Source: a virus
IMG/VR virus record: IMGVR_UViG_3300047557_001498
Span: 1 to 64,000 of that record
Length of the DNA stretch: 64,000 nt
Reading direction: 5' to 3' (one strand)
A program made the position numbers and the translations under genes. Positions 40,391 to 49,692 of the stretch are shown piece after piece (position 1 is the first letter of the stretch; every line of letters starts with the position of its first letter). The notes under the pieces were generated by a model. It was not told the DNA's origin. It ran no database searches and worked only from the letters and a program-made list of their open reading frames with translations.

Positions 40391-41113
40391 TTAGTTTACA
40401 GATAGTGTTAAAAATTTACCATTATGTTTCTCTACACCGTAACAAATAACCCTTTCCATAGCGTGTGCAAGCAAATCACTATTGGGTGAATAATTTTCTT
40501 CAAACTCCTCGTATAGTAAATCAAGATCACACCCATTGAAAAATTTATGTAGATAGTCAGACTTAACTATAAACATTGATCCTGCAAAAAAACATCCATG
40601 ATTAAAAGAATCAACATAATTCATAAGCTTATCAATTTTATCAACACAGTTCATTCTATTCACATGATCAATCGGTTCTCTATATGTATCATAGAAATGA
40701 CGCTCTGATCCAGCCATGTACACATTATCATTTTCTTCCATAAAAGAAATTATTTCATAGAATCTATCTTTTGATTTTATTAACGGTTGTACTAACTGCA
40801 TTCTCCATATTATTCCAAAATTAGATCCGAATTTTTTATCATAATACTCAGATTTTTTACCATGTATTTTCAAAATATATTCATATCCCATATCCTTTAT
40901 CTTGTTCCAAACATAAACAAAAGGACCGTAATCCATTCCTTTATTTTTTACCATAAAAACTTCTTTAGCAAATAAACGAATATCATTAGTGTATTCAGTT
41001 TCTTCATTTATAGTAACATATAAGTGAACATCATCGTTTAGCAATGGTTGTATTTTTTCTTTTAATTCGTTCCACAATTCTTGGTAATATAGATGCAATA
41101 CAATAGCTACCAT
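40391..41113 (-). CDS. RgpF-like (rhamnan synthesis F family) protein
   Basis: 240 residues from ATG 41113. MVAIVLHLYYQELWNEL, then LYVTINE, VKNKGMDYGPFVYVWNKI and YILKIHGKKS match the RgpF family involved in rhamnose-glucan synthesis. HVNRMNCVD and CFFAGSMFIVKSDYL follow. It suggests a rhamnose- or fucose-containing glycan and fits the RmlD-like reductase at 15306 on the other arm. Confidence 0.78.
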   Translation of the reverse strand: MVAIVLHLYYQELWNELKEKIQPLLNDDVHLYVTINEETEYTNDIRLFAKEVFMVKNKGMDYGPFVYVWNKIKDMGYEYILKIHGKKSEYYDKKFGSNFGIIWRMQLVQPLIKSKDRFYEIISFMEENDNVYMAGSERHFYDTYREPIDHVNRMNCVDKIDKLMNYVDSFNHGCFFAGSMFIVKSDYLHKFFNGCDLDLLYEEFEENYSPNSDLLAHAMERVICYGVEKHNGKFLTLSVN

Positions 41114-41122
41114 TAACACACC

Positions 41123-41749
41123 TTAAATAATTTTAGAATAAAATTCGTTTTGTTTTTCTTGTTTTTCTATGGTCTTGAAATGCAAAAGTGAAAACTCTTG
41201 TTCTTCCGGAAATGCAGAATATCTTTCAAATCCTTCCAACCTTTCGTGTACTTTATTTTTCCAATTTATATTTTCACTATTTCTATAAATTCTAGTTTGA
41301 TAATCCGGCCAATTTATTCTATCCATATCATCAAGTTTCCATCCCCATTTTTTTATATGTTCATCGGTTATGCCCTCTACAATATTCCACCTTGGTACTA
41401 ATATCATTTCAACATTTTTGTTATCATTCAATATTAGATGTAGATTATCAATTAAAAATTCAGATGGAACTTCATCTGCATCTATATTAAAAATCCATTC
41501 TTTTGAACAATGTGATTTCAAATTATTTTTAAAATCAGAGAAATTATCATTTAGTGGAAATTTTAAATAAATTAGTTTTGAGAACTTATCAATATATTCC
41601 GAAACAACATCTTCTACTTCTGATGTTAGTTTTTCAGAATCGGCCTGAATGACTACCTCATCATCATTTGATATATGTTTTAGCAAATATCCCAATAAAA
41701 GATTTAATTCTTCTGCTTCGTTGCATACTGTTATTGTGTATGAAATCAT
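41123..41749 (-). CDS. Family-2 glycosyltransferase
   Basis: 208 residues. MISYTITVCNEAEELNLLLGYLL, then WIFNIDADEVPSEFL (DADE metal site) and RIYRNSENINWKNKVHERLEG, the pattern of a GT2 subgroup with an H-E-x-L acceptor motif. Coupled by a one-base overlap with the upstream GT4-like gene. Confidence 0.85.
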   Translation of the reverse strand: MISYTITVCNEAEELNLLLGYLLKHISNDDEVVIQADSEKLTSEVEDVVSEYIDKFSKLIYLKFPLNDNFSDFKNNLKSHCSKEWIFNIDADEVPSEFLIDNLHLILNDNKNVEMILVPRWNIVEGITDEHIKKWGWKLDDMDRINWPDYQTRIYRNSENINWKNKVHERLEGFERYSAFPEEQEFSLLHFKTIEKQEKQNEFYSKII

Positions 41750-43044
41750 TAAGAAATCTCCGATGGTTTTTTAATTTTAGGCAAACTTAATGTAAGTCTT
41801 TCTGCAAATTTGGGCAATCGTTCATCTAATATCTTCTTGAAATTAGTGTGCATTTTTTTATATGACCATTTTTCTTTTATCTCAATAATAGACATTTTAG
41901 ATTTTGAATGATGTTTATTGTAGTTTAAGTAGACATCTTTTAATTTTTCAGACGCAACATCATAATCAACAGTAAACCAAGAAGAACCTTCATTTATTAT
42001 AGTATTCCAAACTGCACTTTGGTGAACTCTTTCCAATTTTCCAGGCAACAATATATTATTATTTGGATTGACAAAATCAACGTGGCCACTCCATCCTGAA
42101 ACTATAACTGGTTTGCCTGACCTCATAAACTCAGCAATAGGTCTTCCATATCCTTCTCCTTTTGTAAAAGAAACAAATGCCTTAATCTTATTATGATTGT
42201 ACAAAGTATTCATTTCTTTTTCATTTAAGTCTCCAAACATTAAGTATATTTTTGGCAACTTCTTTGCATCAACCATTTTTTTTATCGAATTTATTTTATT
42301 TTTTAATTCAGTTAAAGCAGTGTTTGAAAACGTACCCATAGAAGTTTTTAGAACAAGTGCAGGTGGATATTTCGTATCTTTGAATGTTTCTAAAAATAAA
42401 TGTATCAATCCAGAAACATCTTTTCTATCTTGACGAAATTCGCCCTTTAACCAATGACCAACAAAAAGAAAACAAAAATCTTCTTTTATTTTTGACATCT
42501 GTTCACTTACAGTTGTTGATTCTCTATTTTCTTTATTAAAAATATCAGTTCTAACCCCCTCATGTAAAATTTCAATAGGTTTTTTTATTTTTACTAAATC
42601 GATTATTTCTCCAGTAGTTTTATCCCTTTTTTCATAGGAAGTTTCAACAAAAACATTCTTTGCATGATGTGATGGAACCAATACCAAGTCCATTCTATTG
42701 CAACCTTCTATCCATTCGGGAGAGCATATATTTGTTTCTATACCAGCAGTTATACCAATATTGTATTTACCCATAGGTGTAAATTCTGATGGTATGGTAC
42801 ATTGAACCCAAATTTCTGGTTTAACAACAATGGGTTCATTTGAAATTCTGGAAATTATATCGATATGTTCTGGATTTGTTTCATCTAATGCATTCATTGG
42901 GGTGTCTCCCCAATTTATAGGAACTATTTTAATTTCAAATCTGTCCATTTCTATAAGTGATGTTACTAAATCTCTTGCATGAGATCCATAACCACTAACA
43001 GTTTCTACTGGTCCACAAAATACTAAATATGGTTTATTACTCAT
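41749..43044 (-). CDS. Family-4-like glycosyltransferase (GT-B)
   Basis: 431 residues. A GT-B start (YLVFCGPVETVSGYGSHARDLV), then LVLVPSHHAKNVFVE at the domain interface and FCFLFVGHWLKGEFRQDRKD in the C-terminal Rossmann half. FVSFTKGEGYGRPIAEFMRSGKPVIVSG is the E-x7-E region that holds the nucleotide-sugar donor. Likely a retaining transferase. Part of the seven-gene island. Confidence 0.85.
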   Translation of the reverse strand: MSNKPYLVFCGPVETVSGYGSHARDLVTSLIEMDRFEIKIVPINWGDTPMNALDETNPEHIDIISRISNEPIVVKPEIWVQCTIPSEFTPMGKYNIGITAGIETNICSPEWIEGCNRMDLVLVPSHHAKNVFVETSYEKRDKTTGEIIDLVKIKKPIEILHEGVRTDIFNKENRESTTVSEQMSKIKEDFCFLFVGHWLKGEFRQDRKDVSGLIHLFLETFKDTKYPPALVLKTSMGTFSNTALTELKNKINSIKKMVDAKKLPKIYLMFGDLNEKEMNTLYNHNKIKAFVSFTKGEGYGRPIAEFMRSGKPVIVSGWSGHVDFVNPNNNILLPGKLERVHQSAVWNTIINEGSSWFTVDYDVASEKLKDVYLNYNKHHSKSKMSIIEIKEKWSYKKMHTNFKKILDERLPKFAERLTLSLPKIKKPSEIS

Positions 43045-43051
43045 GTTTACC

Positions 43052-44476
43052 TCAAATTAAATGTATTTCAAATTTCTTTCTTTTATTGAAATGTTCAAAT
43101 GTATTATCAATGCTTTTTATCACCCTATTTGACATTTCTTTCCTAGACATACCGACTTTTTCTTCCATAATAAACTCTCTACCTTTAAGACCGGCTTCTT
43201 TTCTCTGTTCTTTTGGTGTAAGATACCACTCATATAAAGCATCACCAATTTCTCGGTAGTCTGCTCTGTCATCAAAGATATACGGTGTTGGTACTGATCC
43301 CTGTAATGATATGTTTGAAGGCCAAACCGGCTTAACCCAACAACCGTGTTTCAACTCTGACCATATGTATTTATCATGCAAGGTATGTATTTTGATATAA
43401 TCATCGGCTGTAAAGTAGTCATTAGTTTCTGGATTTATGAAACCACATTGATCCTGCAATCCACCGGTTACATTTACAACTATTGGTACTCCACAAGAAA
43501 GTGACTCGGCAGTGCCAAGACCAAATCCTTCATTTGAAGCCATGTTTAGAACAACATCTGCCGAATTGTAAAATATATTTAATTGTTCGGGTGTTACAAT
43601 AGAATTGTTAAATAATATATTATATTCATTGCAAAGATTTTCTATAACTGCCATTAAATCCGTTCCATTGTTATCTATCGGAACTGTGTTCATAAACAGA
43701 ATACAATCATTTTTAGCATTACCACCGTTAGCATCTATTTTTTTACACAAATGTTTGTATGCAAGTATAACATCACCTGGATGTTTTCTGTTTATATTTC
43801 TATTATTCCACATGACAACAAATTTGTTTTCATTGTTATCTCTTATTTTTATTCTTTGATCCAAATATGAATCCCATTCCTTATCACCCTCTTTTATTGG
43901 AAAATATACATCGGTGTTTATACCATGTGGAACGTAAGTTATTCTATCGTTAGAAATATCTTGACCGACTTTTTTTAGTATTCTATGGTTTATACCATAA
44001 GTTTGTTTTGAAATTGCCATCAACAAATCACAACTCGAATAAGCATCAGCATTCCACATTGGATCAGTTGGTGTATCTCCTACTAATCCTGATCCATCCC
44101 AAATGTTTAGATACATTAAAGGGATTGTTGTTCTGATTTCATGTTCCATATTATACAACCAACCCCAAAATCTTGGATCTGTAAAATGTAGAATTGCATC
44201 TGGATTTTCTCTATCCATTATTTTTCTCAACATAAAAGGATCACCGTAATTATCATGGCAATATAATTTGACATAACCATCGTTTAATCCCGTAATTGAA
44301 TTACTGTCTTGTGACAAATCCATTACTTTACCTTTATCAGGATGATTTATTGCAGCACCTATCTGAACCCAATCGTATTTGTGTAAAGTGCCCAAAACTA
44401 TATCTCTTGACACAGTTGCTATTCCAGATGTAAGTCTCAAATCGTCTGACAGTAATAATATTTTTTTCTTTGCCAT
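43052..44476 (-). CDS. Family-4 glycosyltransferase (GT-B)
   Basis: 474 residues. KKKILLLSDDLRLTSGIATVSRDI is the GT-B N-terminal motif. LLMAISKQTYGINHRI and VPHGINTDVYFPI are the classic GT4 hinge. NMASNEGFGLGTAESLSCGVPIVVNVTGG is the donor-binding E-x7-E segment. The C-terminal tail is helical. Eight bases upstream of the next GT-B gene. Confidence 0.9.
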   Translation of the reverse strand: MAKKKILLLSDDLRLTSGIATVSRDIVLGTLHKYDWVQIGAAINHPDKGKVMDLSQDSNSITGLNDGYVKLYCHDNYGDPFMLRKIMDRENPDAILHFTDPRFWGWLYNMEHEIRTTIPLMYLNIWDGSGLVGDTPTDPMWNADAYSSCDLLMAISKQTYGINHRILKKVGQDISNDRITYVPHGINTDVYFPIKEGDKEWDSYLDQRIKIRDNNENKFVVMWNNRNINRKHPGDVILAYKHLCKKIDANGGNAKNDCILFMNTVPIDNNGTDLMAVIENLCNEYNILFNNSIVTPEQLNIFYNSADVVLNMASNEGFGLGTAESLSCGVPIVVNVTGGLQDQCGFINPETNDYFTADDYIKIHTLHDKYIWSELKHGCWVKPVWPSNISLQGSVPTPYIFDDRADYREIGDALYEWYLTPKEQRKEAGLKGREFIMEEKVGMSRKEMSNRVIKSIDNTFEHFNKRKKFEIHLI

Positions 44477-44485
44477 GTGAAACCT

Positions 44486-45871
44486 TTATATGTTAAAAAA
44501 CTTTTGTGTTGTAGTTGATGAAACACCGTTCATGTTAATAAGCATTTTACGGTATGGTTTGAATTTGTAACCCATTTGTTCCAATGAAGAATTAAACAAA
44601 TCTTCCGAGTAATCATCTTTATTTCTTTTACCGTTTGAAACTATTGTTTGCATATCACGAACAAAGTTATTAAGTTTATTCATATCTCTTGTTAATCGTA
44701 TCAATCTCAATCTTCGTCTGTTATATTCTTCTTCATCTTGTTCTAATCTTTGAATATCCAATATAAGACTTTTTAATGAATTTTCCAAATCATTTATATC
44801 ATAAGATAAAACTAATTCAGGAAATTCTGTTCCTTTGAACAAATCAATATATGTTTTATCATAAATTGGAATAGTCATCAAGTTCTTTTCTATTTGAGCA
44901 TATTCAAATCTTGGTGTAATGAACATTCCGAAGAACGGCACTTTTGTATTTGTTGTTGATATACTAAATCTACAACCACATAAAAAGTCCATCATACTTT
45001 CCATTGTATATGTTCCTGCAAGTATCATGGGTTTATGGTTATCGAAAACTTTGAATACAGTTGGATCCAAATCAAAGTCTGGAAGAAATGTATCACTAAA
45101 AGTTTTACGAGAAACATTCGAGTGTTCCGCCAATATCTTTACATGATTGAAATAATTTTCGGGTGAATATGTGTTTCCAATGTGAACCAATTTCTTACCA
45201 GACAAGTCTCTCAGTCCCATCTTACCCATTGTTTCTACTATTGGTTTGAAGTTTCCATGGCCTTTAAATTTTGCATAGTAAGCACATTCTGAAATGTATG
45301 GTAATTCTTTTTTATCTAACCATGATTTTTCAATCCACTTGTCATAGATACTCATGTCAATATAACCACCGACTTGAAAAGTATAGTTGGAAGTTCCTCT
45401 CATTCCAATATATTCTTTCAATGCATCCACAAAGAACGGTGTGTATGTCAAATAGTAATCACTATATTTTATGAATGCCGGAACACAAATTGTATTGAAA
45501 TGCATGCCTTCATATGGATATATCTCATGGTCAAAGAATGCAGTTATAGTATTCAACTGACAATACATCTTTGCCAATTCAATCAGTCTTTCTTTATGTT
45601 CTGGTTTTCTTTTTTGAATACCATCAACATCATAGATAAATTTGTTGAGATTCAAAACAACAATATCGTATTGTTCCAACTTATTTTTCAATTTAGTTAT
45701 TTCCATTTCGGAAATATCTAAACAGTTCTGATATTCAGATTTGAAATTGTTTGTTTCGCTTGGGTTAAAATAAAAAGTATCAACACTATCAAGTGATGAT
45801 ATATTTTTGGTAAAGGTATGTATACCCCTATAAACCGAAAGGTCAATTATTGCCAACTGAGCTATTTTCAC
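44486..45871 (-). CDS. Probable GT-B-type glycosyltransferase
   Basis: 461 residues from GTG 45871 (KIAQLAIIDLSVYRGIHT), with AGGTG upstream; the frame to 45907 has no ribosome site. SDYYLTYTPFFVDALKEYIGMRG, then LVHIGNTYSPENYFNHVKI and MILAGTYTMESMMDFLCGCRFSISTTN look like GT-B halves, but the donor motif is weak. A long C-terminal charged helix (LEQDEEEYNRRRLRLIRLTRD, residues 388-408 approximately) could form a coiled coil. Placed among clear glycosyltransferases. Confidence 0.6.
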   Translation of the reverse strand: MKIAQLAIIDLSVYRGIHTFTKNISSLDSVDTFYFNPSETNNFKSEYQNCLDISEMEITKLKNKLEQYDIVVLNLNKFIYDVDGIQKRKPEHKERLIELAKMYCQLNTITAFFDHEIYPYEGMHFNTICVPAFIKYSDYYLTYTPFFVDALKEYIGMRGTSNYTFQVGGYIDMSIYDKWIEKSWLDKKELPYISECAYYAKFKGHGNFKPIVETMGKMGLRDLSGKKLVHIGNTYSPENYFNHVKILAEHSNVSRKTFSDTFLPDFDLDPTVFKVFDNHKPMILAGTYTMESMMDFLCGCRFSISTTNTKVPFFGMFITPRFEYAQIEKNLMTIPIYDKTYIDLFKGTEFPELVLSYDINDLENSLKSLILDIQRLEQDEEEYNRRRLRLIRLTRDMNKLNNFVRDMQTIVSNGKRNKDDYSEDLFNSSLEQMGYKFKPYRKMLINMNGVSSTTTQKFFNI

Positions 45872-45896
45872 GAAACACCTAATTAAATTATCTATA

Positions 45897-45903
45897 ATAA
45901 ATA
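45897..45903 (-). promoter_or_regulatory. Candidate late-promoter box TATTTAT
   Basis: Minus-strand GATATTTATTATAG, 26-32 bases before the GTG start at 45871. Confidence 0.35.
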
Positions 45904-45926
45904 TCAAGTAAATTTACAAAATCGAA

Positions 45927-46652
45927 TCAACTTAAATAAAAATTTAGTGCATAATGGTCTTCGATTTCATTCAAATTATGTCCATGAAAATCGGTATCTT
46001 TTCTAATATACCCTTTATCGCTTCTTCTTTTATCGGCTCTACCTCTATTTTTTTTATCTTGCCATTCATCAAATGTTTTACAAAAATAATGATTTAACTG
46101 TGCGGTATCATAGTTTCCATTTTTATTAAATGGTCCAGTAAATTTTTTATGTTCGGTATTTACTATTGAAATATTGATTGGATTGTGTATATCCATTCTT
46201 ACTCTTTTATCCAATTTAACAATACATTTTATATGAATATTTATGTCAGATTGTCTTCTGGTAAATCTATTTAAAACAGAATAGTCTCCTTCAAATGATA
46301 GTCCACTATCACCAAACAATGCCCAATTTATACCTATTGACTCATAATCTGTATAATCATTTATGAAATTTTTTACGTTTGAATGTTTTTTTAAAACCAA
46401 AAATTCATCAACATCAAAAAATGCAACCCAATCGTATTTATCATAAAAATTTTGTATGAAACGGTTATATGCAGCAACTTGCATATCATCGCCGTCAGCG
46501 GGTATTTTGTATAAATTATCCATTTCAAGATGACATCGCCAATCATTTTCATAAATGAAAATATCATCAAATCCCAATTTGAAATTGTAATTTACCCATT
46601 CTTCTATGTAATTATCTTCATTTTTAGCAATACATACTAATGCAATCTTCAC
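45927..46652 (-). CDS. GT92/GT2-like glycosyltransferase
   Basis: 241 residues. MKIALVCIAKNEDNYIEEWVNY, GFDDIFIYEND, then WVAFFDVDEFLVL (DVDE metal site) and LNHYFCKTFDEWQDKKNRG, the acceptor motif of the GT92-like group. First gene of the minus-strand glycosyltransferase island, 15 bases after the nuclease gene. Confidence 0.88.
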   Translation of the reverse strand: MKIALVCIAKNEDNYIEEWVNYNFKLGFDDIFIYENDWRCHLEMDNLYKIPADGDDMQVAAYNRFIQNFYDKYDWVAFFDVDEFLVLKKHSNVKNFINDYTDYESIGINWALFGDSGLSFEGDYSVLNRFTRRQSDINIHIKCIVKLDKRVRMDIHNPINISIVNTEHKKFTGPFNKNGNYDTAQLNHYFCKTFDEWQDKKNRGRADKRRSDKGYIRKDTDFHGHNLNEIEDHYALNFYLS

Positions 46653-46667
46653 TATATTTCTCCAGAA

Positions 46668-47579
46668 TTAAAACGGCAATATATTTCTTTTATCATTAGC
46701 ACATAGTTCTTCTTTGTCATTAAACTCACAGTATTTACAATTTGAATAATCACGACCAGCTTCTGCTGGTTGTATAACATCTAAACGATATTCACCTTCT
46801 TCCGTAAAGTTGTGTGTGATAAATTCTGCAATTTCTTTTTTGATATTGTTCTGTGAAACTTTGCCATTAGATGGCTCAAATCTTTGAACCCTTTGTTTCA
46901 TTGCTTCGTATTCAGCATCTTCAATTATTTTACGTCTAAGAATTAAATACTCAATATGTATTTCTTCTGGACTAATATCATATTGTTTTGCATAATATGT
47001 TTTGTAAAGTAATAACTGTGATGTTTTTATTTTATCTGCCTTTGCCCATTTGTTCCAACCATTTGTGCTAGTTTTGAAATCGTATATGTATATTTCACCG
47101 GTCTTTGTATTACGAATCACTAAATCAAGAAATCCAACTAATTTTACTGTTGGGTGAGTTTCAAGTGGAACTATATTTATCGGAACTTCTATACCAACTA
47201 ATTCATAATCTTTCTTTTGGAAAAAGTCTGCACGATGTGCCTTAAACCAATTAAGAATTTGAACACCATCAGAATAATATTCTTTCAATTCTCTATCAGT
47301 TGAAAAGTGTTCATTATTGTTTTCTGTTAGCAATTTCTTATATTGTTCGCGAATTCCTGATTGTAACATTTCATTTACATCAAGTTTATTTGCCTCAACA
47401 ATAGATTTCTCATAGATATTTTTTACATATTCTTGCAATACTTCATGCATTACCGTTCCGAAAAGAGCAGCAGTTGATGGACGGTAACTATAATGTTTAT
47501 CAATGTAATTTAGTTTCCATCTGTGAGGACAGACTTTCCACATTTGATACTGTGAGAAAGATATTTTCCGATTGGACAT
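46668..47579 (-). CDS. RecB/Cas4-like PD-(D/E)xK exonuclease
   Basis: 303 residues. ISFSQYQMWKVCPHRWKLNYID (C17) opens like AddB/Cas4 nucleases. GTVMHEVLQEYV holds the first His-Glu. GFLDLVIRNTKTGEIYIYDFKTS is the D...DFK active site (near residues 150-168). A C-terminal cysteine group CKYCEFNDKEELC could complete a 4Fe-4S cluster with C17. Probably a single-strand exonuclease for recombination or host DNA breakdown. Overlaps the DUF1599 gene by one base. Confidence 0.85.
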   Translation of the reverse strand: MSNRKISFSQYQMWKVCPHRWKLNYIDKHYSYRPSTAALFGTVMHEVLQEYVKNIYEKSIVEANKLDVNEMLQSGIREQYKKLLTENNNEHFSTDRELKEYYSDGVQILNWFKAHRADFFQKKDYELVGIEVPINIVPLETHPTVKLVGFLDLVIRNTKTGEIYIYDFKTSTNGWNKWAKADKIKTSQLLLYKTYYAKQYDISPEEIHIEYLILRRKIIEDAEYEAMKQRVQRFEPSNGKVSQNNIKKEIAEFITHNFTEEGEYRLDVIQPAEAGRDYSNCKYCEFNDKEELCANDKRNILPF

Positions 47580-47950
47580 TATTTACCCCACTTGCCAGAC
47601 TGAACAAGTTGTGCAATAATACCATACACTGAAATATCTTTGAATGTATCATCAAGACTTTCGCCAACCGCATCTTGTGATCCAAACATAATCATTTGTT
47701 TGTAACGATTTATTTTATCATTGATACGGAAGAAAAGACCTTGTAAAGAAAGTTTACGGTCTTGTTCTTTTTCAAGTGTGCTACCCATAGATATATTATC
47801 TGGACCATAATTACTTTGTTTTGCACAAAACAATTCATATTGAGTTTGTTGAATACGTTTAAATTCAGCAGTCATAATTGGAAACTTTTCTTCCATTTGT
47901 CTAACAACATCTGATTGTTTTACACCCAAATCTCTTTCTGATATAGACAT
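47579..47950 (-). CDS. DUF1599 / nucleotide-modification-associated protein
   Basis: 123 residues from ATG 47950, with GAGGAAT upstream. AKQSNYGPDNISMG, LQGLFFRINDKINRYKQMI and ESLDDTFKDISVYGIIAQLVQSGKW form the conserved DUF1599 pattern (helical, dUTPase-like or MazG-like acidic clusters). The family is linked by gene context to phage nucleotide modification. Located with clamp-loader genes. The precise reaction is unknown. Confidence 0.82.
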   Translation of the reverse strand: MSISERDLGVKQSDVVRQMEEKFPIMTAEFKRIQQTQYELFCAKQSNYGPDNISMGSTLEKEQDRKLSLQGLFFRINDKINRYKQMIMFGSQDAVGESLDDTFKDISVYGIIAQLVQSGKWGK

Positions 47951-47961
47951 TTTTATATTCC

Positions 47962-48414
47962 TCATTTTATGGTTTTTAATTGTTTCTCAAATTTTTTAAC
48001 ATCATCTTCTTTTGTTCCGTACATTTTTAGTATTTCAATCAGTTCATCTTGATTTTCTTTTTTTAAGAAAACGATATATGGGTATACTTCATTTCTTCCT
48101 AATTCAAAATGTTTACAGAATATATCAACAAACTCCGGCTCTATCTCAACACGAGTTTTTGATTTAATGTATTTTAAGAATATTGATTGTTTCGGGAGAA
48201 CATCGAGTAAAAGTTTATAGTAATCCCTTGAAGTTAAATCACCATTTGAATATTTTTGAAATTCATTTATCGCTTCAACGAATTGAGACTCCATTGAAAA
48301 GAAACGAGCAATCATATAATTGCTCCAAGATTTTTTATCTTCTTCTGTAAGTTCTTCCCATTTTGTTTTACGGAAAGTTATACCTTTGATGTGATCAAAT
48401 AAACTTTTACCCAT
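47962..48414 (-). CDS. Clamp-loader small subunit (T4 gp62-like)
   Basis: 150 residues. SLFDHIKGITFRKTKWEELTEEDKKSW, then MIARFFSMESQFVEAINEFQKY and YKLLLDVLPKQSIFLKYIKSK match the gp62 family. It binds the AAA+ subunits that load the sliding clamp. GAGGATATA precedes the ATG. Its place next to the gp44-like gene (with a zinc-ribbon gene between) supports the call. Confidence 0.82.
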   Translation of the reverse strand: MGKSLFDHIKGITFRKTKWEELTEEDKKSWSNYMIARFFSMESQFVEAINEFQKYSNGDLTSRDYYKLLLDVLPKQSIFLKYIKSKTRVEIEPEFVDIFCKHFELGRNEVYPYIVFLKKENQDELIEILKMYGTKEDDVKKFEKQLKTIK

Positions 48415-48421
48415 TATATCC

Positions 48422-48688
48422 TCAATCGTTTAACTGTTGTCTTTTTGTTGGCATAAATTCTTCATTGATATTTCCACATTCCAAACAAGCATATGTTGGT
48501 ATTGGAATTATTGCTTCTTGTCCGGTTGGTGAAAGAAGTGCAGATAGTTTCTTAAAAAATGTAACTTCATGGAAAAATTTATTTCCACACTTTGAACATT
48601 CAATATCAGTTGCCTGGTTAATATCAACCGAAACTTGTTGCGGTTGTTGTGGTCTTTGTCCACCACCGTTAATATCATATACGCTCAT
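48422..48688 (-). CDS. Zinc-ribbon protein of the T4-superfamily replication block
   Basis: 88 residues. CSKCGNKFF and CLECGNINEEFMP are the two Cys knuckles. LKK-like FFKKLSALLSPTGQEAIIPIP between them is a segment I recall from marine T4-like phages. The start at 48688 is favoured because AGGAGG, which encodes the last two arginines of the clamp loader, is then five bases away. Function unknown, possibly a replication accessory. Confidence 0.78.
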   Translation of the reverse strand: MSVYDINGGGQRPQQPQQVSVDINQATDIECSKCGNKFFHEVTFFKKLSALLSPTGQEAIIPIPTYACLECGNINEEFMPTKRQQLND

Positions 48689-48690
48689 CA

Positions 48691-49629
48691 TTACCTCCTT
48701 TGGTCAATTTCCATAATAATTTGAATAAACATAGCCATGGCATTTATTTCATGGTCTACAACAAAACTGTCTTTATACTGTGCTTCAGCAATAATTAAAA
48801 TAATTGTAGATACGAAACCATTAGCGTATGTATCAACATTATCATAAAGATAACGAAACATTTGATTAAAGTCTCTAACATGATTGTCAGCAAGTAACTG
48901 ACGAATACCATCGAACTTTTCTTTTTTACTTTTACTTGATTTCAAAACATCAATAATAGATGAAAGATAATTGTGTTCTACCAAAGTTGTTTCATCCAAT
49001 TTCAAAACACCACCGATAACACATCGTTGAGTTGTGTTGATTACACGGCGAATATCTGGATAAGATTGATTGATAATTGTTACAAGATTATCTTTGTCAT
49101 ACTTTACATTTTCACCATCAAGAATTTTTACAAGATGTTGTGCAACTTCTTTCTTTGACGGTGGAACTATATTAAATATCTGACAACGAGACTGAATGGG
49201 ATCAATAATCTTATCTACATAATTACAAGTCAAAATAAAACGAGTTGTCTTACTGAATGTTTCTATTACATTACGAAGTGCCGCCTGGGCATTTGGTGTC
49301 ATGTAATCACACTCGTCAAGTATAATTATTTTTAGTCCACCGAAACCAATCGAAGAAGCAAACTGTTTAATTTTATCACGAACAGTATCTACCGAGTTTT
49401 CATCAGAAGCATTGATATAAATGTAATTATCTTTTGCAATAGTATTTGCAACAATCTTAGCAAGTGTGGTTTTACCACTACCGGCATCACCATAAAGAAG
49501 TAAGTGTGGAACATCACTGGTGTCAATATATTGTTGAAAGGTTGCCTTTACAGTATCGTTACCAACATAAGTGTCAAGTGTCTGTGGACGATACTTTTCA
49601 TTCCAAATTGTGTGTGAGGGGTTAAACAT
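48691..49629 (-). CDS. Clamp-loader large subunit, AAA+ ATPase (T4 gp44-like)
   Basis: 312 residues. WNEKYRPQTLDTYVGND opens as in RFC/gp44. LLLYGDAGSGKTTLAKI is Walker A. IIILDECDYMT is Walker B with the DExx box, followed by ALRNVIETFSKTTRFILTCNY (sensor 1) and IQSRCQIFNI (the SRC arginine-finger motif). It loads the clamp encoded at 52381. A -33/-7 promoter lies at 49661-49691. Confidence 0.93.
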   Translation of the reverse strand: MFNPSHTIWNEKYRPQTLDTYVGNDTVKATFQQYIDTSDVPHLLLYGDAGSGKTTLAKIVANTIAKDNYIYINASDENSVDTVRDKIKQFASSIGFGGLKIIILDECDYMTPNAQAALRNVIETFSKTTRFILTCNYVDKIIDPIQSRCQIFNIVPPSKKEVAQHLVKILDGENVKYDKDNLVTIINQSYPDIRRVINTTQRCVIGGVLKLDETTLVEHNYLSSIIDVLKSSKSKKEKFDGIRQLLADNHVRDFNQMFRYLYDNVDTYANGFVSTIILIIAEAQYKDSFVVDHEINAMAMFIQIIMEIDQRR

Positions 49630-49660
49630 AACATACCTTAATGTTTGATAAATTCATATT

Positions 49661-49691
49661 GTAATATACTAAATTTATTGATAAGATCAAA
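49661..49691 (-). promoter_or_regulatory. Degenerate Bacteroidota-type promoter before the clamp loader
   Basis: On the minus strand: TTTGATCTT (49683-49691), 19 bases, then TATATTAC (49661-49668). The -33 element is perfect including GATCTT; the -7 differs in two bases, suggesting lower strength. Confidence 0.55.
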
Positions 49692-49692
49692 A